A stretch of DNA of 36,852 nucleotides. Source: DATGMP01 sp035293565 (GTDB lineage: Bacteria; Pseudomonadota; Alphaproteobacteria; BOG-932; Roseiterribacteraceae). Positions within the stretch are counted from its first letter, which is position 1, and each line of letters opens with the position of its first letter. The notes under the pieces are model-generated. The model was not told the DNA's origin. It searched no databases and saw only the letters and a list, made by a program, of their open reading frames with translations. The position numbers and the translations under genes are program-made. The stretch is taken from the NCBI GenBank assembly GCA_035293565.1, contig DATGMP010000165.1, positions 1-36,852 of the forward strand, in the 5' to 3' direction. Shown here piece by piece: positions 8,225-15,288 of this stretch.

Positions 8225-8598
8225 GGCGCCAGCACCTCGAGCCGCTTCAGAGCCCTTCTGAGGTCGGTGAGGAGTTCGCCATAGGGGCGTTCGATGGTCC
8301 CTTGCCGCGCCACCAGCACGAGATCAGATGGGCGCGGTTCGCCGTCACCGCGGCGAAGGACCTCGTGGGCGGCCGCCCTTAGGCGGCGCCGAGCGCGGTT
8401 GCGGGCGACCGCGTTGCCGATCTTTTTGGTGGCGGTAAAGCCGACCCTGATCGACGGTGAGGCTTCCGGTGGCAAAGCAAGAGCCTGCACCACCAGCCCG
8501 GGCATGGCGCATCGCCGGTTGCCGGCGGCAACCGCGAGGAATTCGCTGCGCTTTTTGAGGCGTCCGACCGTACGAGAGTGTCCTGTGGCGGCAGCCAT
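8221..8598 (-). CDS. rnpA: Ribonuclease P protein component
   Basis: Binds the RNase P RNA and the 5' leader of precursor tRNAs. The chosen ATG at 8598 gives 125 aa beginning MAAATGHSRTVGRLKKRSEF; the LKKRSEF block is the usual family start, and longer in-frame starts would run back through rpmH. The RNA-binding signature appears as ATKKIGNAVARNRARRRLRA, followed by DLVLVARQGT. The ribosome-binding site (GAGG at 8607-8610) overlaps the rpmH stop, consistent with the classic rpmH-rnpA operon. Confidence 0.94.
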   Translation of the reverse strand: MAAATGHSRTVGRLKKRSEFLAVAAGNRRCAMPGLVVQALALPPEASPSIRVGFTATKKIGNAVARNRARRRLRAAAHEVLRRGDGEPRPSDLVLVARQGTIERPYGELLTDLRRALKRLEVLAP

Positions 8599-8608
8599 CG
8601 AGGCTACC

Positions 8609-8743
8609 TCAGGCGGAAAGGCGCTTGCGGCCCTTCGCGCGACGGCGTGCGAGCACTTGGCGGCCATTTTTGGTCGCCATGCGGGTCCGGAAGCCATGAC
8701 GGCGTTTCCGCACCAGCTTGCTCGGCTGGTAAGTGCGCTTCAC
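8609..8743 (-). CDS. rpmH: 50S ribosomal protein L34
   Basis: Short gene of 45 codons with a GTG start; the product begins MKRTYQPSKLVRKRRHGF and continues with the usual Arg/Lys-rich sequence to KGRKRLSA, 44 aa, the normal length of L34. It is the first gene of the rpmH-rnpA-yidD-yidC unit. ACAGG upstream of the GTG is a plausible ribosome-binding site. Confidence 0.97.
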   Translation of the reverse strand: MKRTYQPSKLVRKRRHGFRTRMATKNGRQVLARRRAKGRKRLSA

Positions 8744-8777
8744 AGTGACACCTGTCGTCCTTGAAAATGAGCCACGC

Positions 8778-8807
8778 TCTATATCGGCGTGGGCCCCTCC
8801 GCGTCAA
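8778..8807 (-). promoter_or_regulatory. Predicted sigma-70-type promoter of rpmH
   Basis: On the minus strand TTGACG (8802-8807) and TATAGA (8778-8783) are separated by 18 nt. This places transcription start about 28 nt before the rpmH GTG. A strong promoter at this position is expected for the rpmH operon. Confidence 0.55.
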
Positions 8808-8924
8808 GCGCGCGAAGCCGCGCATGGGCGGGCTGCCTTCGGATATTATTAACCTAAACGATCCTAGAACGGGCGTCGGTCCCCGTCGTCTCCGCCGGCG
8901 GCACACACTCCCCGGGATTTGGAC

Positions 8925-9548
8925 ATGGATACCCGCCTGGCATTGCCTCCCGCCTCGATGGCCGCCGCGCCGGCGCTCACGACCCCCATTCCCCTCCCCG
9001 CCGATCTGCCCGCCGGGACGAAGCTTCATATCGGCGGCAAGGTTCGCGTGCCGGGCTGGACCGTGCTGAACATCGCGCCCGGCCCGCATGTCGACATTCT
9101 GGGCGATTGCAGCGACCTGTCGGCCGTCGCCGACCAATCCTGCGCGATCGTCTATGCCAGCCATGTGATCGAGCATCTGGGCTACGACACGGCCCTGCTG
9201 CGGGCTCTCAAGGAGTTCAATCGCGTGCTGGCGCCGGGCGGCCAAGTGATGATCGCGGTCCCGGACATGGACATATTGTGCCGGCTGTTCACGAGACCGG
9301 ACCTAAGCTTCGTCGAGCGCTTCCAAGTCATGAAGATGATGTTCGGCGGCCGGGTGGACGCGTACGACTTTCATCTTGTTGGGCTGAATGCGGAGTTCCT
9401 CGCCAACTATCTGGCGGCGGCAGGGTTCGTCGAGCTCGAGCGAGTCAGAGAATTCGGTCACTTTCCCGACGACTGCAGCGCCAACACCTTCAAAGGCCAT
9501 TCGGTCAGCCTGAATGTGATCGGCCGCAAGGCGGCGCGGGCGCGCTGA
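8925..9548 (+). CDS. SAM-dependent methyltransferase-like protein (COG4627-like)
   Basis: The 207-aa product resembles the small class I methyltransferases found in polysaccharide loci. It has a glycine-containing SAM loop with spacing KLHIGGKVRVPGWTVLNI (residues 33-50), an acidic D(I/L) strand, then YASHVIEHL (78-85) and EFNRVLAPGGQVMIAVPD (97-114). The ATG at 8925 was used; an in-frame TTG two codons earlier is possible. It is the first gene of the accessory cluster, divergent from rpmH, and ends 2 nt before the next gene. The methyl acceptor is unknown; a sugar is a reasonable guess from context. Confidence 0.75.
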   Translation: MDTRLALPPASMAAAPALTTPIPLPADLPAGTKLHIGGKVRVPGWTVLNIAPGPHVDILGDCSDLSAVADQSCAIVYASHVIEHLGYDTALLRALKEFNRVLAPGGQVMIAVPDMDILCRLFTRPDLSFVERFQVMKMMFGGRVDAYDFHLVGLNAEFLANYLAAAGFVELERVREFGHFPDDCSANTFKGHSVSLNVIGRKAARAR

Positions 9549-9550
9549 CC

Positions 9551-10804
9551 ATGGGAGCGCAGCAAAAACTCGTATCTCTGGACGACGGCTTCGAGCGCGC
9601 TCAGCGCGGCAATCTGATCTATGCGGAGATTCTGGCGCGCCTGACTCTCCAGCGCGATCCGAGCAATCTTTCGGCGCTCAATCTTCTAGGGTTCGTTGCG
9701 GTGCGCGCCGGACTCATCGGTTCCGCCTACGAGATTTTCCGCCGCGCGCAAGCGGCTTGGCCGCAGGCCGGGCTCGAAGCGACCGTGGCGCGGCTCGAAC
9801 CCATGCTGTCGGCGTGGCGAGCGCGGCGGGCAAAGTGGCGGAAGGAGGAACGATTCCTCCTGATAAAAGCTTGGGGCTATGGTTTCGGCGCCGATATGGT
9901 CCACGTCATGGGGGGCCTGCTCCTGGCGGAGCTGACGGAGCGCACGCCGATCATCCACTGGGGTCCGAACAGCCTCTACTCGGACGGAACAGCAGCAAAC
10001 GCATTCCATTATTTTTTCGAGCCGTTCAATACGCTCGGCCTCGACGATCTCAGGCCGGTAGCGGCGCGCGGCGTCTTTCCCGATAAGTGGCACACCGAGA
10101 ATCTGCAGGTCGAGGATCTGAACAAGCTGGAAGGCCCGGGGTCTCGGATCGGTCCAATCTATTTTCTGGATCGCGACGAGCCGCTGGCTGTCTTCGATTT
10201 TTTCGGCTGGCCGATCGACCTGATCGGCTGGATTCCGGAAGGGCACTCTTACCATGGGATGAATGTCGGTGAGATATACCGCGCGCTCTGGGCGAAGTAC
10301 CTGAAGCCGACCCGGCGCGTCCTCGACCGCGTCGAGCGCTTCGCATCGAAGTATTGGCCGCGAGGACAGGTTCTTGCGGTCCACGTTCGCGATGGCGACC
10401 ATCGCTATGAGCAACATGAACTGCTCGACGTCAACGCGCAGTATTTCGACATCGTCGATCGCTTGCTCGCGGAGCAGCCCGCATCGATCTATTTGATGAC
10501 CGATACGACTACGGTGATCGATGCGTTTCGCGCCCGTTATGGCGATCTCGTTTTCGTGACCAATGCGCAACGAACGGCCGACGATACCGGCATACACTAC
10601 AATGCCAAAGCCGACCGCGTGGAGCTCGGCGTCGATCTTCTATCGGATGTGCTTCTCGCGACGCGTGCCGACAGATTTGTCGGCAACGGGCGCTCCAACC
10701 CGTCCTGTATGGTCTGGAACGCGAAGGCATGGCCGCCCGGGTCGGCCGAGCTCATCGTGCCCTGCTTCTACGACGAGCAATCGCCGTTTTGGTACGACTA
10801 TTGA
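9551..10804 (+). CDS. TPR-linked fucosyltransferase-like glycosyltransferase
   Basis: 417 aa. Residues 10-85 form TPR-like helices (LSALNLLGFVAVRAGLIGSA). The rest looks like a GT-B nucleotide-sugar transferase related to the alpha-1,6/O-fucosyltransferase group. Supporting features are FLLIKAWGYGFGADMVHVMG (102-120) with HWGPNSLYSDG, the basic donor-site motif LAVHVRDGDH (275-284, compare HVRxxD/K motifs of that group), SIYLMTDTT (312-320) and DRFVGNGRSNPS (374-385). The specific donor cannot be told. The gene lies 2 nt after the methyltransferase gene and 27 nt before a TPR-FkbM gene. Assignment to a fucosyltransferase-like fold rests on motif resemblance. Confidence 0.7.
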   Translation: MGAQQKLVSLDDGFERAQRGNLIYAEILARLTLQRDPSNLSALNLLGFVAVRAGLIGSAYEIFRRAQAAWPQAGLEATVARLEPMLSAWRARRAKWRKEERFLLIKAWGYGFGADMVHVMGGLLLAELTERTPIIHWGPNSLYSDGTAANAFHYFFEPFNTLGLDDLRPVAARGVFPDKWHTENLQVEDLNKLEGPGSRIGPIYFLDRDEPLAVFDFFGWPIDLIGWIPEGHSYHGMNVGEIYRALWAKYLKPTRRVLDRVERFASKYWPRGQVLAVHVRDGDHRYEQHELLDVNAQYFDIVDRLLAEQPASIYLMTDTTTVIDAFRARYGDLVFVTNAQRTADDTGIHYNAKADRVELGVDLLSDVLLATRADRFVGNGRSNPSCMVWNAKAWPPGSAELIVPCFYDEQSPFWYDY

Positions 10805-10831
10805 AAAGCTCGAGCTTGAAAGGATTATGGA

Positions 10832-11863
10832 ATGAACGCCGCCCTGAAGCTCGATCTTGCCAATGCGGAGCATCGCAAGGGCAACCTCCAAGTCGCGATC
10901 GGCCTCTGTTCCGAGGTTCTTCGCGAAGAGCCGCAGAATTTCGATGCGCTGATTGCGTTGGGCGGTTTCGCATTGGAGGCCGGTCACGCGGCGGAGAGTC
11001 GACGCCTTCTAGAACTCGCGGCCTGTCACCGCAAAGAAGATCCGGCTATTTGGACCAAGCTTGGCGAGGGGCGCCTTGCCTTGGGATTAGCGAGCGCGGC
11101 AGCCTACGCGTTTCGCCGCGCCGCCGTGATCGCGCCAGGTTATCCGGCAGCAGAGGAAGGATATCGACGCGCTGTCGAAGCCGCAGGAGGTTTGGCGGAG
11201 CTCGATTATCACCCGCCGCCGACCTCACAGGTTCCCGGTCTGGCTTCGGTCTACAAGGCCGTTTTCGGGTACAAAACGGAAGGCGTATTTCTCGAAATCG
11301 GCGCATTCGATGGAGAGACGCACAGCAATACCAGCTTCCTCGCGGATATCGGTTGGACGGGCTTCTATGTCGAACCGGTTCTGGAAAATGCGGAGGCGTG
11401 TCGAAGTCGCCATCAGAACAACAAGGTCGAAGTGATCAACGTGGCGATCGGTCCCGAGGCGGGCACGACTCGCATCTCGTTGAGCGGGCCGCTCTCTACG
11501 CTCGCCGCCCATCATGCCGAAGCTTTCAATCAGGTCAATAAAGTCATCGGCGCCGCCGAAGTCCATGTCGGCAACTATCGGGACGTGCCGGTCGTCACGC
11601 CGGACACGCTTCTCGACAGGATCGCTATCGCGGACTGCGACGTGTTCGTGCTCGATGTCGAAGGTTACGAATGGCCGATCGTGCGGACGTTGGATCTCGC
11701 TCGCTTCCGTCCCAGGATCGCCATCGTCGAGACGCGCGACCGCTCGCCGGAATTCGGCAAGGACATCCAGGCGGAGAGCGAGGCCGTCAAGGCGAAGTTC
11801 TTGCGCGCCGACTACGGCATCTATTGGCGTGACAATCTGAACATCATCTTTGTCAGCCGCTGA
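10832..11863 (+). CDS. TPR protein with FkbM-type methyltransferase domain
   Basis: 343 aa. Residues 1-118 are two to three TPR-like repeats (LANAEHRKGNLQVAIGLCSE, DPAIWTKLGEGRLALGLASA). Residues 145-343 match FkbM-type SAM methyltransferases: GVFLEIGAFDGETHSN (151-166), FYVEPVLENAEACR, a Thr/Asp-rich VTPDTLLDR and DVFVLDVEGYEWPIV. FkbM enzymes methylate sugar or polyketide hydroxyls; here a glycan acceptor is likely from context. The TPR part is similar in layout to that of the protein at 16688-17998, which suggests paralogy or module sharing. The ribosome-binding site is GAAAGGATTATGGA just upstream of the ATG. Confidence 0.85.
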   Translation: MNAALKLDLANAEHRKGNLQVAIGLCSEVLREEPQNFDALIALGGFALEAGHAAESRRLLELAACHRKEDPAIWTKLGEGRLALGLASAAAYAFRRAAVIAPGYPAAEEGYRRAVEAAGGLAELDYHPPPTSQVPGLASVYKAVFGYKTEGVFLEIGAFDGETHSNTSFLADIGWTGFYVEPVLENAEACRSRHQNNKVEVINVAIGPEAGTTRISLSGPLSTLAAHHAEAFNQVNKVIGAAEVHVGNYRDVPVVTPDTLLDRIAIADCDVFVLDVEGYEWPIVRTLDLARFRPRIAIVETRDRSPEFGKDIQAESEAVKAKFLRADYGIYWRDNLNIIFVSR

Positions 11864-11873
11864 CGGTCCCCCG

Positions 11874-12030
11874 TTCGAGGACATCTATCTCAGCACCGTG
11901 ACGTCACGATCATGGCGGCAAGATCGTGGGTCGCATGCGTCATTGCTTTTGCAACCTGTCGGCACGGGCGCGCTCGTGGATTGGAATCCGCCAGGCGATC
12001 CTGCAGCCCTGCCCGGCAGGATGCCGCTGC
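11874..12030 (+). pseudogene. Decayed 5' fragment of a glycosyltransferase-like gene
   Basis: This stretch matches the beginning of the intact gene at 13071-14153. Three blocks align: GAGGACATCTATCTCAGC (near 11878) with GAAGACATCTATCTCAGT, GGCGGCAAGATCGTGGGTCG (11914) with GGCGGCAAGATCATGGGCCG, and CTCGTGGATTGGAATCCGCC (11973) with CTGGTCGACTGGAACCCGCC. Relative to the intact copy about 11 nt are missing between blocks 1 and 2 and about 28 nt between blocks 2 and 3, so the middle is out of frame. Similarity fades after about 12010 and no catalytic region follows. It begins only about 10 nt after the FkbM stop, so it is a remnant of a lost or rearranged copy. Confidence 0.75.
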
Positions 12031-12109
12031 GACGCTCTCCGTTCTCCAGACTTCCTCGACGCAGCTTCGAGCACGGCCAGCCGGTTTTGGGTTAGCGACT
12101 TCCGCGCAG

Positions 12110-12144
12110 TTTACAACTGTAGATTGAACAATTATATTGTAAAA
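12110..12144 (+). promoter_or_regulatory. A/T-rich promoter-like site with overlapping palindromes
   Basis: TTTACA (12110-12115) and TATATT (12133-12138) are spaced by 17 nt, a good sigma-70 arrangement. The same sequence holds TTTACAA (12110-12116) and TTGTAAA (12138-12144) as inverted repeats, plus ACAAT-TAT-ATTGT (12128-12140), which overlaps the -10. This could be a promoter with an operator for the PEP-CTERM-like gene starting at 12350, leaving a leader of about 205 nt. The remaining sequence to 12349 has no convincing gene. Confidence 0.4.
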
Positions 12145-12161
12145 TACATCTCGGGTTGCTA

Positions 12162-12184
12162 CAGACGGGGCAATACCTCGTCTG
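12162..12184 (+). other. Leader hairpin upstream of the PEP-CTERM-like gene
   Basis: CAGACG (12162-12167) pairs with CGTCTG (12179-12184), with two further G-C pairs possible inside. If transcription starts from the A/T-rich promoter near 12140, this hairpin lies close to the 5' end of the leader. It could stabilise the mRNA or terminate transcription weakly; no T tract follows. Confidence 0.3.
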
Positions 12185-12349
12185 CCGAGTGAATGGTGGT
12201 TCGGGGCATGGGCTTCATCACATTTGGGGAGAGCGCGTTTCTCGCTAATTCAAATCGAGTTCGGTGTGCCCGATCTGACGGCCGGTGCGCGTATCCTGAA
12301 GTGGTCGATTTGACGCTCGATTATTCATCTTCAGCAATCGGAGGAAGAC

Positions 12350-12919
12350 ATGAGGTTAATGTGGTCTTGCCTTTTTATTTTGCTGGCCGGTTTGGTTTGT
12401 TCGACGAAATGCTTGGCAACGATCTACTATCTCGACCAAAAGGTCGGACCAGGTGAAGCAACTGGTTTCATTCAAACCGACGGTGCGCTTGGTGTTCTCT
12501 CGAGTGGGAACATCACCAACTGGAACATACTTCTAAATGACGGGAATACGACTTTCGATCTATTGGGTTATAGCAACTCCCAAATCCTCGTAATCGGAAA
12601 TGGACTGACTGCGACATCGACTAATCTATTCTTTGATTTTAGCGGCGCGAATTCGACGGTGACTCAATTTCAAAACCCCGCGCTTGGGTCGGGAATCAAT
12701 TTTCTATGTTTCGATGGTCCGCTAGGAGGATGTTCCGGCAGTCGCGACGTCGCGCTCGGAACGACTGGGCCCCATCTGTCTGTCCCTGAAACCGGCAACC
12801 TCGCCATTGCGAGCACTACGCCGCCCGTCGTGGCGATGGAGCCCGCTTCGGTGACCATCTTCGGAATAGGCCTGCTGGCCGTCGGCATCTTGCGTCGACG
12901 GTCGCCCAGGTGGAACTGA
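12350..12919 (+). CDS. Secreted PEP-CTERM-like protein, 189 aa
   Basis: Residues 1-23 are a signal peptide (MRLMWSCLFILLAGLVCSTK, cleavage near CLA/TIYY). The mature part is rich in Asn, Thr, Gly and Ser, beta-prone, and has two Cys (FLCFDGPLGGCSG), as is usual for PEP-CTERM proteins. The C-terminus has the tripartite sorting-signal form: MEPASVTIFGIGLLAVGI (163-180) followed by LRRRSPRW. The first residue of the motif is Met rather than Pro or Val. Such proteins are normally processed by an exosortase and often glycosylated; no exosortase gene is in the window. GGAGGAAGAC precedes the ATG. Base composition is visibly richer in A+T than its neighbours, suggesting separate origin. Confidence 0.8.
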   Translation: MRLMWSCLFILLAGLVCSTKCLATIYYLDQKVGPGEATGFIQTDGALGVLSSGNITNWNILLNDGNTTFDLLGYSNSQILVIGNGLTATSTNLFFDFSGANSTVTQFQNPALGSGINFLCFDGPLGGCSGSRDVALGTTGPHLSVPETGNLAIASTTPPVVAMEPASVTIFGIGLLAVGILRRRSPRWN

Positions 12920-13070
12920 CCTTGATGGGAAAGAGATCAGCTTAGCGAGAACCGGGGAAGCGAGGGGCGAAGGGCGCCAGCAAGTGCCCATCGCCCAAGC
13001 TTTGGAAAGCGAAGCGGAGCTTCGACACTGCTTCCAAAATGTTAACCTTTATAACCTATTGCCTTCAGGC

Positions 13071-14153
13071 ATGACTCCGCCCGAAGACATCTATCTCAGT
13101 GTCGTCGCCACATCGCGGAACGACGATCACGGCGGCAAGATCATGGGCCGCATGCGCCATTGCTTCGCGAGCCTCTCTGAACAGGCCGCGCGTTATCGAC
13201 TACCGATCCAGCTCGTGCTGGTCGACTGGAACCCGCCGTCCGATCGGCCGCCTCTGGCCGAAGTGCCGGATCTGGGCGCCAGCCATGAATTCTTTCGCTT
13301 CGACGTGATCACGGTTCCACCGGAAGTCCACGCCGCTCTGCCGCTCGCCAACGACATTCCGCTCTTCCAGTATTACGCCAAGAATGTCGGCATCCGCCGC
13401 GCGCTGGGGCGCTTCATACTGGCGACGAATGTCGACATCATTTTCGCCGAACGTCTCGCCGAGCATCTCGGGAAGTGTACGCTCGAGCCCGGCCGCATGT
13501 ACCGGAGCGACCGCGTCGACACGGATATTGGCGATCAGCTCGACACGCTGACGCCGGAGCGGCGGCAGGAAGCCTGCATCCGCAACCTGGTCCAGATTCA
13601 AACACGCTACGGAACCGCGCCGGCCGCGCGGCTCGCGGAACGGATCGCAGATCGGCCTCCGGTCGAACTCCCCGACGTTCTCGGGCAGATGATCTCCGCC
13701 CTCGTCGCGGAGCTGAAGGTGAAGATGCCGAAGTTCGACCTGCACCTCACGGCATGTGGAGATTTCCAACTGCTTGCGCGGGAAGATTGGGCACGCCTCA
13801 GAGGTTACGCCGAGCTGCCGATCCATAGTTGGCATATCGATTCCCTTTTCGCCTATCAGGCGGACGCCGCCGGCTTGAAGGAAGAAATGCTGCCGCCCGA
13901 CTGCGCCGCCTTTCACATTCACCACGCGCCCGGCTGGGCCAATCAGGGCAATATGGAAGGCGGTCTCGACGTCGCCCTCCAGAGGGACGGCGACAAGCTT
14001 CAGCTGTCGATCGTGCCTCGCGATATGCCTTTGCTCGTGACGGATGAGGTGGATCGCTTCATCACCGGAATTCGGCACGAGCCCCGCGCGACGGTCAATA
14101 ACCGGAACTGGGGCTATGGCGACCGTGAGTTCCAGATGGTGACCCGTGTCTGA
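13071..14153 (+). CDS. Glycosyltransferase-like protein (GT-A-like, paralogue 1)
   Basis: The 360-aa product begins MTPPEDIYLSVVATSRNDDH, the first strand of a GT2-like nucleotide-sugar domain. QLVLVDWNPP (47-56), YYAKNVGIRRALGRFILATN (101-120) and VDIIF follow; in such enzymes the equivalent Asp binds nucleotide sugar and metal. A later segment, CGDFQLLAREDWARLRGYAE, resembles the acceptor-side Rxx[WF]xxxGG[FY] block of galactosyltransferase-like GTs. The end carries VNNRNWGYGDREFQ, a motif shared with paralogue 2. The ATG at 13071 was chosen because the decayed copy at 11874 aligns from here; an upstream in-frame GTG (12984) is less likely. It overlaps the next gene by 8 nt. Donor and acceptor are unknown. 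Confidence 0.75.
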   Translation: MTPPEDIYLSVVATSRNDDHGGKIMGRMRHCFASLSEQAARYRLPIQLVLVDWNPPSDRPPLAEVPDLGASHEFFRFDVITVPPEVHAALPLANDIPLFQYYAKNVGIRRALGRFILATNVDIIFAERLAEHLGKCTLEPGRMYRSDRVDTDIGDQLDTLTPERRQEACIRNLVQIQTRYGTAPAARLAERIADRPPVELPDVLGQMISALVAELKVKMPKFDLHLTACGDFQLLAREDWARLRGYAELPIHSWHIDSLFAYQADAAGLKEEMLPPDCAAFHIHHAPGWANQGNMEGGLDVALQRDGDKLQLSIVPRDMPLLVTDEVDRFITGIRHEPRATVNNRNWGYGDREFQMVTRV

Positions 14154-15288
14154 GCCGTACCTGTCGATCGTCTGCGCGTTTGGTCATGCCCAGCGTTCCC
14201 CCGCGTGGCTCAAGCAGACGCGGCAATTCCTGTCGGCCACAGCGATTCAGGCCGCGCGCCACAGGCTTTCACTCGAGATCATTCTGGTCGATCGCGACTC
14301 GGCGGGAGAGGGAACCGCGGCCGCGAATCTACTCGGCGCGTTGCCTTGTAACGAATTCGCGGACATTCGGATCATTTCGGTTCCCGGCGCCGAAATCCTG
14401 AACGGTCATGTGATCGATCGAGAGCGACGTCTGCAAAATATCGGCATCCGCCGCGCGCGTGGCGCTTTCGTGCTCGCCACCGGGACCGATGTGATTTTCG
14501 GGTCGGGGCTGGTCAAGCTGTTCGCCGCGCGCGTGTTGCGCGAAGGGTCGACTTATCACGCGCTCCGGATCGACACCGCGCCAGCCTATCTTGACCCGTC
14601 ATGCGTCGATCCGGCCGAAGCAGAGACGCTATGCCGCCAAGGCGCGTTCGCCGCGTCGTTACCGCCGCTGCGGATCGGGTTCGACGGTCGCGGCGCGTCG
14701 ATGTCCGACACGATCTGGGACGAGACGATCCGCCGTGCCGGTGCCGAGCTCGGCATGGACAGGATGGCGAATGTCGTACGGTTCTCGTTGGGGAACTTTC
14801 TGCTGATGAGTCGCGAAAACTGGCTGCGAATCGGCGGCTTTCCCGAATGGAATGTCAGCGATCCGTATTTCGATCGTATAGCGCTCGTCCAAGCACGCTA
14901 TCTCGGCTGGCCGACCACGATCGCACCGGTTAGCTGCCACTATTTCAGCGTCAGCGCCTTGCGCGACGTGCCGATCGAGCGCGATCTTTATCTCGACGAA
15001 GATGGAGATCTCAGGATCAAGATCGAGCTGCCCCCGATCCGCCATCTCAACAATTGGCAATCGGCCAAGCTGCTAACGCTGCTGAACAACGCGCTTCCGA
15101 TACCGCCGGCTGGTCCTCCTGTCGAGGTCCGGGTGAACGCCTCGGACTGGGGTCTCGGCGGGTTCGACCTACCGGAAGTGACCGGCGCCACTCTGCCCGC
15201 ATCCGCTACGGATATTATTGCCCAAGAGCTTCGCTTAGGCGCGGCGCCGTCGGGCCGAACAGCGCCGACAATGGAGAACCGCACGTGA
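14146..15288 (+). CDS. Glycosyltransferase-like protein (GT-A-like, paralogue 2)
   Basis: 380 aa from a GTG start that overlaps the preceding gene by 8 nt. It shares with paralogue 1 the initial strand (YLSIVCAFG), EIILVDRDS (44-52), LQNIGIRRARGAFVLATGTD (96-115) with VIF, the Y..LRIDT block, and NFLLMSRENWLRIGGFPEWN, which is a better fit to the acceptor-site consensus than that of paralogue 1. The C-terminus has VNASDWGLGGFDLPEV, the same kind of tail motif. A putative sugar transferase of unknown specificity. Its last codons overlap the radical SAM start as GTGA, indicating one transcript. Confidence 0.75.
   Translation: MSEPYLSIVCAFGHAQRSPAWLKQTRQFLSATAIQAARHRLSLEIILVDRDSAGEGTAAANLLGALPCNEFADIRIISVPGAEILNGHVIDRERRLQNIGIRRARGAFVLATGTDVIFGSGLVKLFAARVLREGSTYHALRIDTAPAYLDPSCVDPAEAETLCRQGAFAASLPPLRIGFDGRGASMSDTIWDETIRRAGAELGMDRMANVVRFSLGNFLLMSRENWLRIGGFPEWNVSDPYFDRIALVQARYLGWPTTIAPVSCHYFSVSALRDVPIERDLYLDEDGDLRIKIELPPIRHLNNWQSAKLLTLLNNALPIPPAGPPVEVRVNASDWGLGGFDLPEVTGATLPASATDIIAQELRLGAAPSGRTAPTMENRT

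Noticed and set aside
8600..8925. Replication origin near rpmH
   Set aside because: rpmH-rnpA is near oriC in some bacteria, but no dnaA gene, DnaA-box cluster or A/T-rich unwinding region was seen, and alphaproteobacterial origins are usually elsewhere.
11850..12095. Open frame of 81 codons covering the glycosyltransferase fragment
   Set aside because: It joins the out-of-frame end of the FkbM gene to a frameshifted remnant; the intact-copy alignment shows it is not a working protein.
12193..12456. Open frame of 87 codons ahead of the PEP-CTERM-like gene
   Set aside because: It overlaps the 5' end of a gene with a clear ribosome-binding site and signal peptide, and shows no recognisable features.
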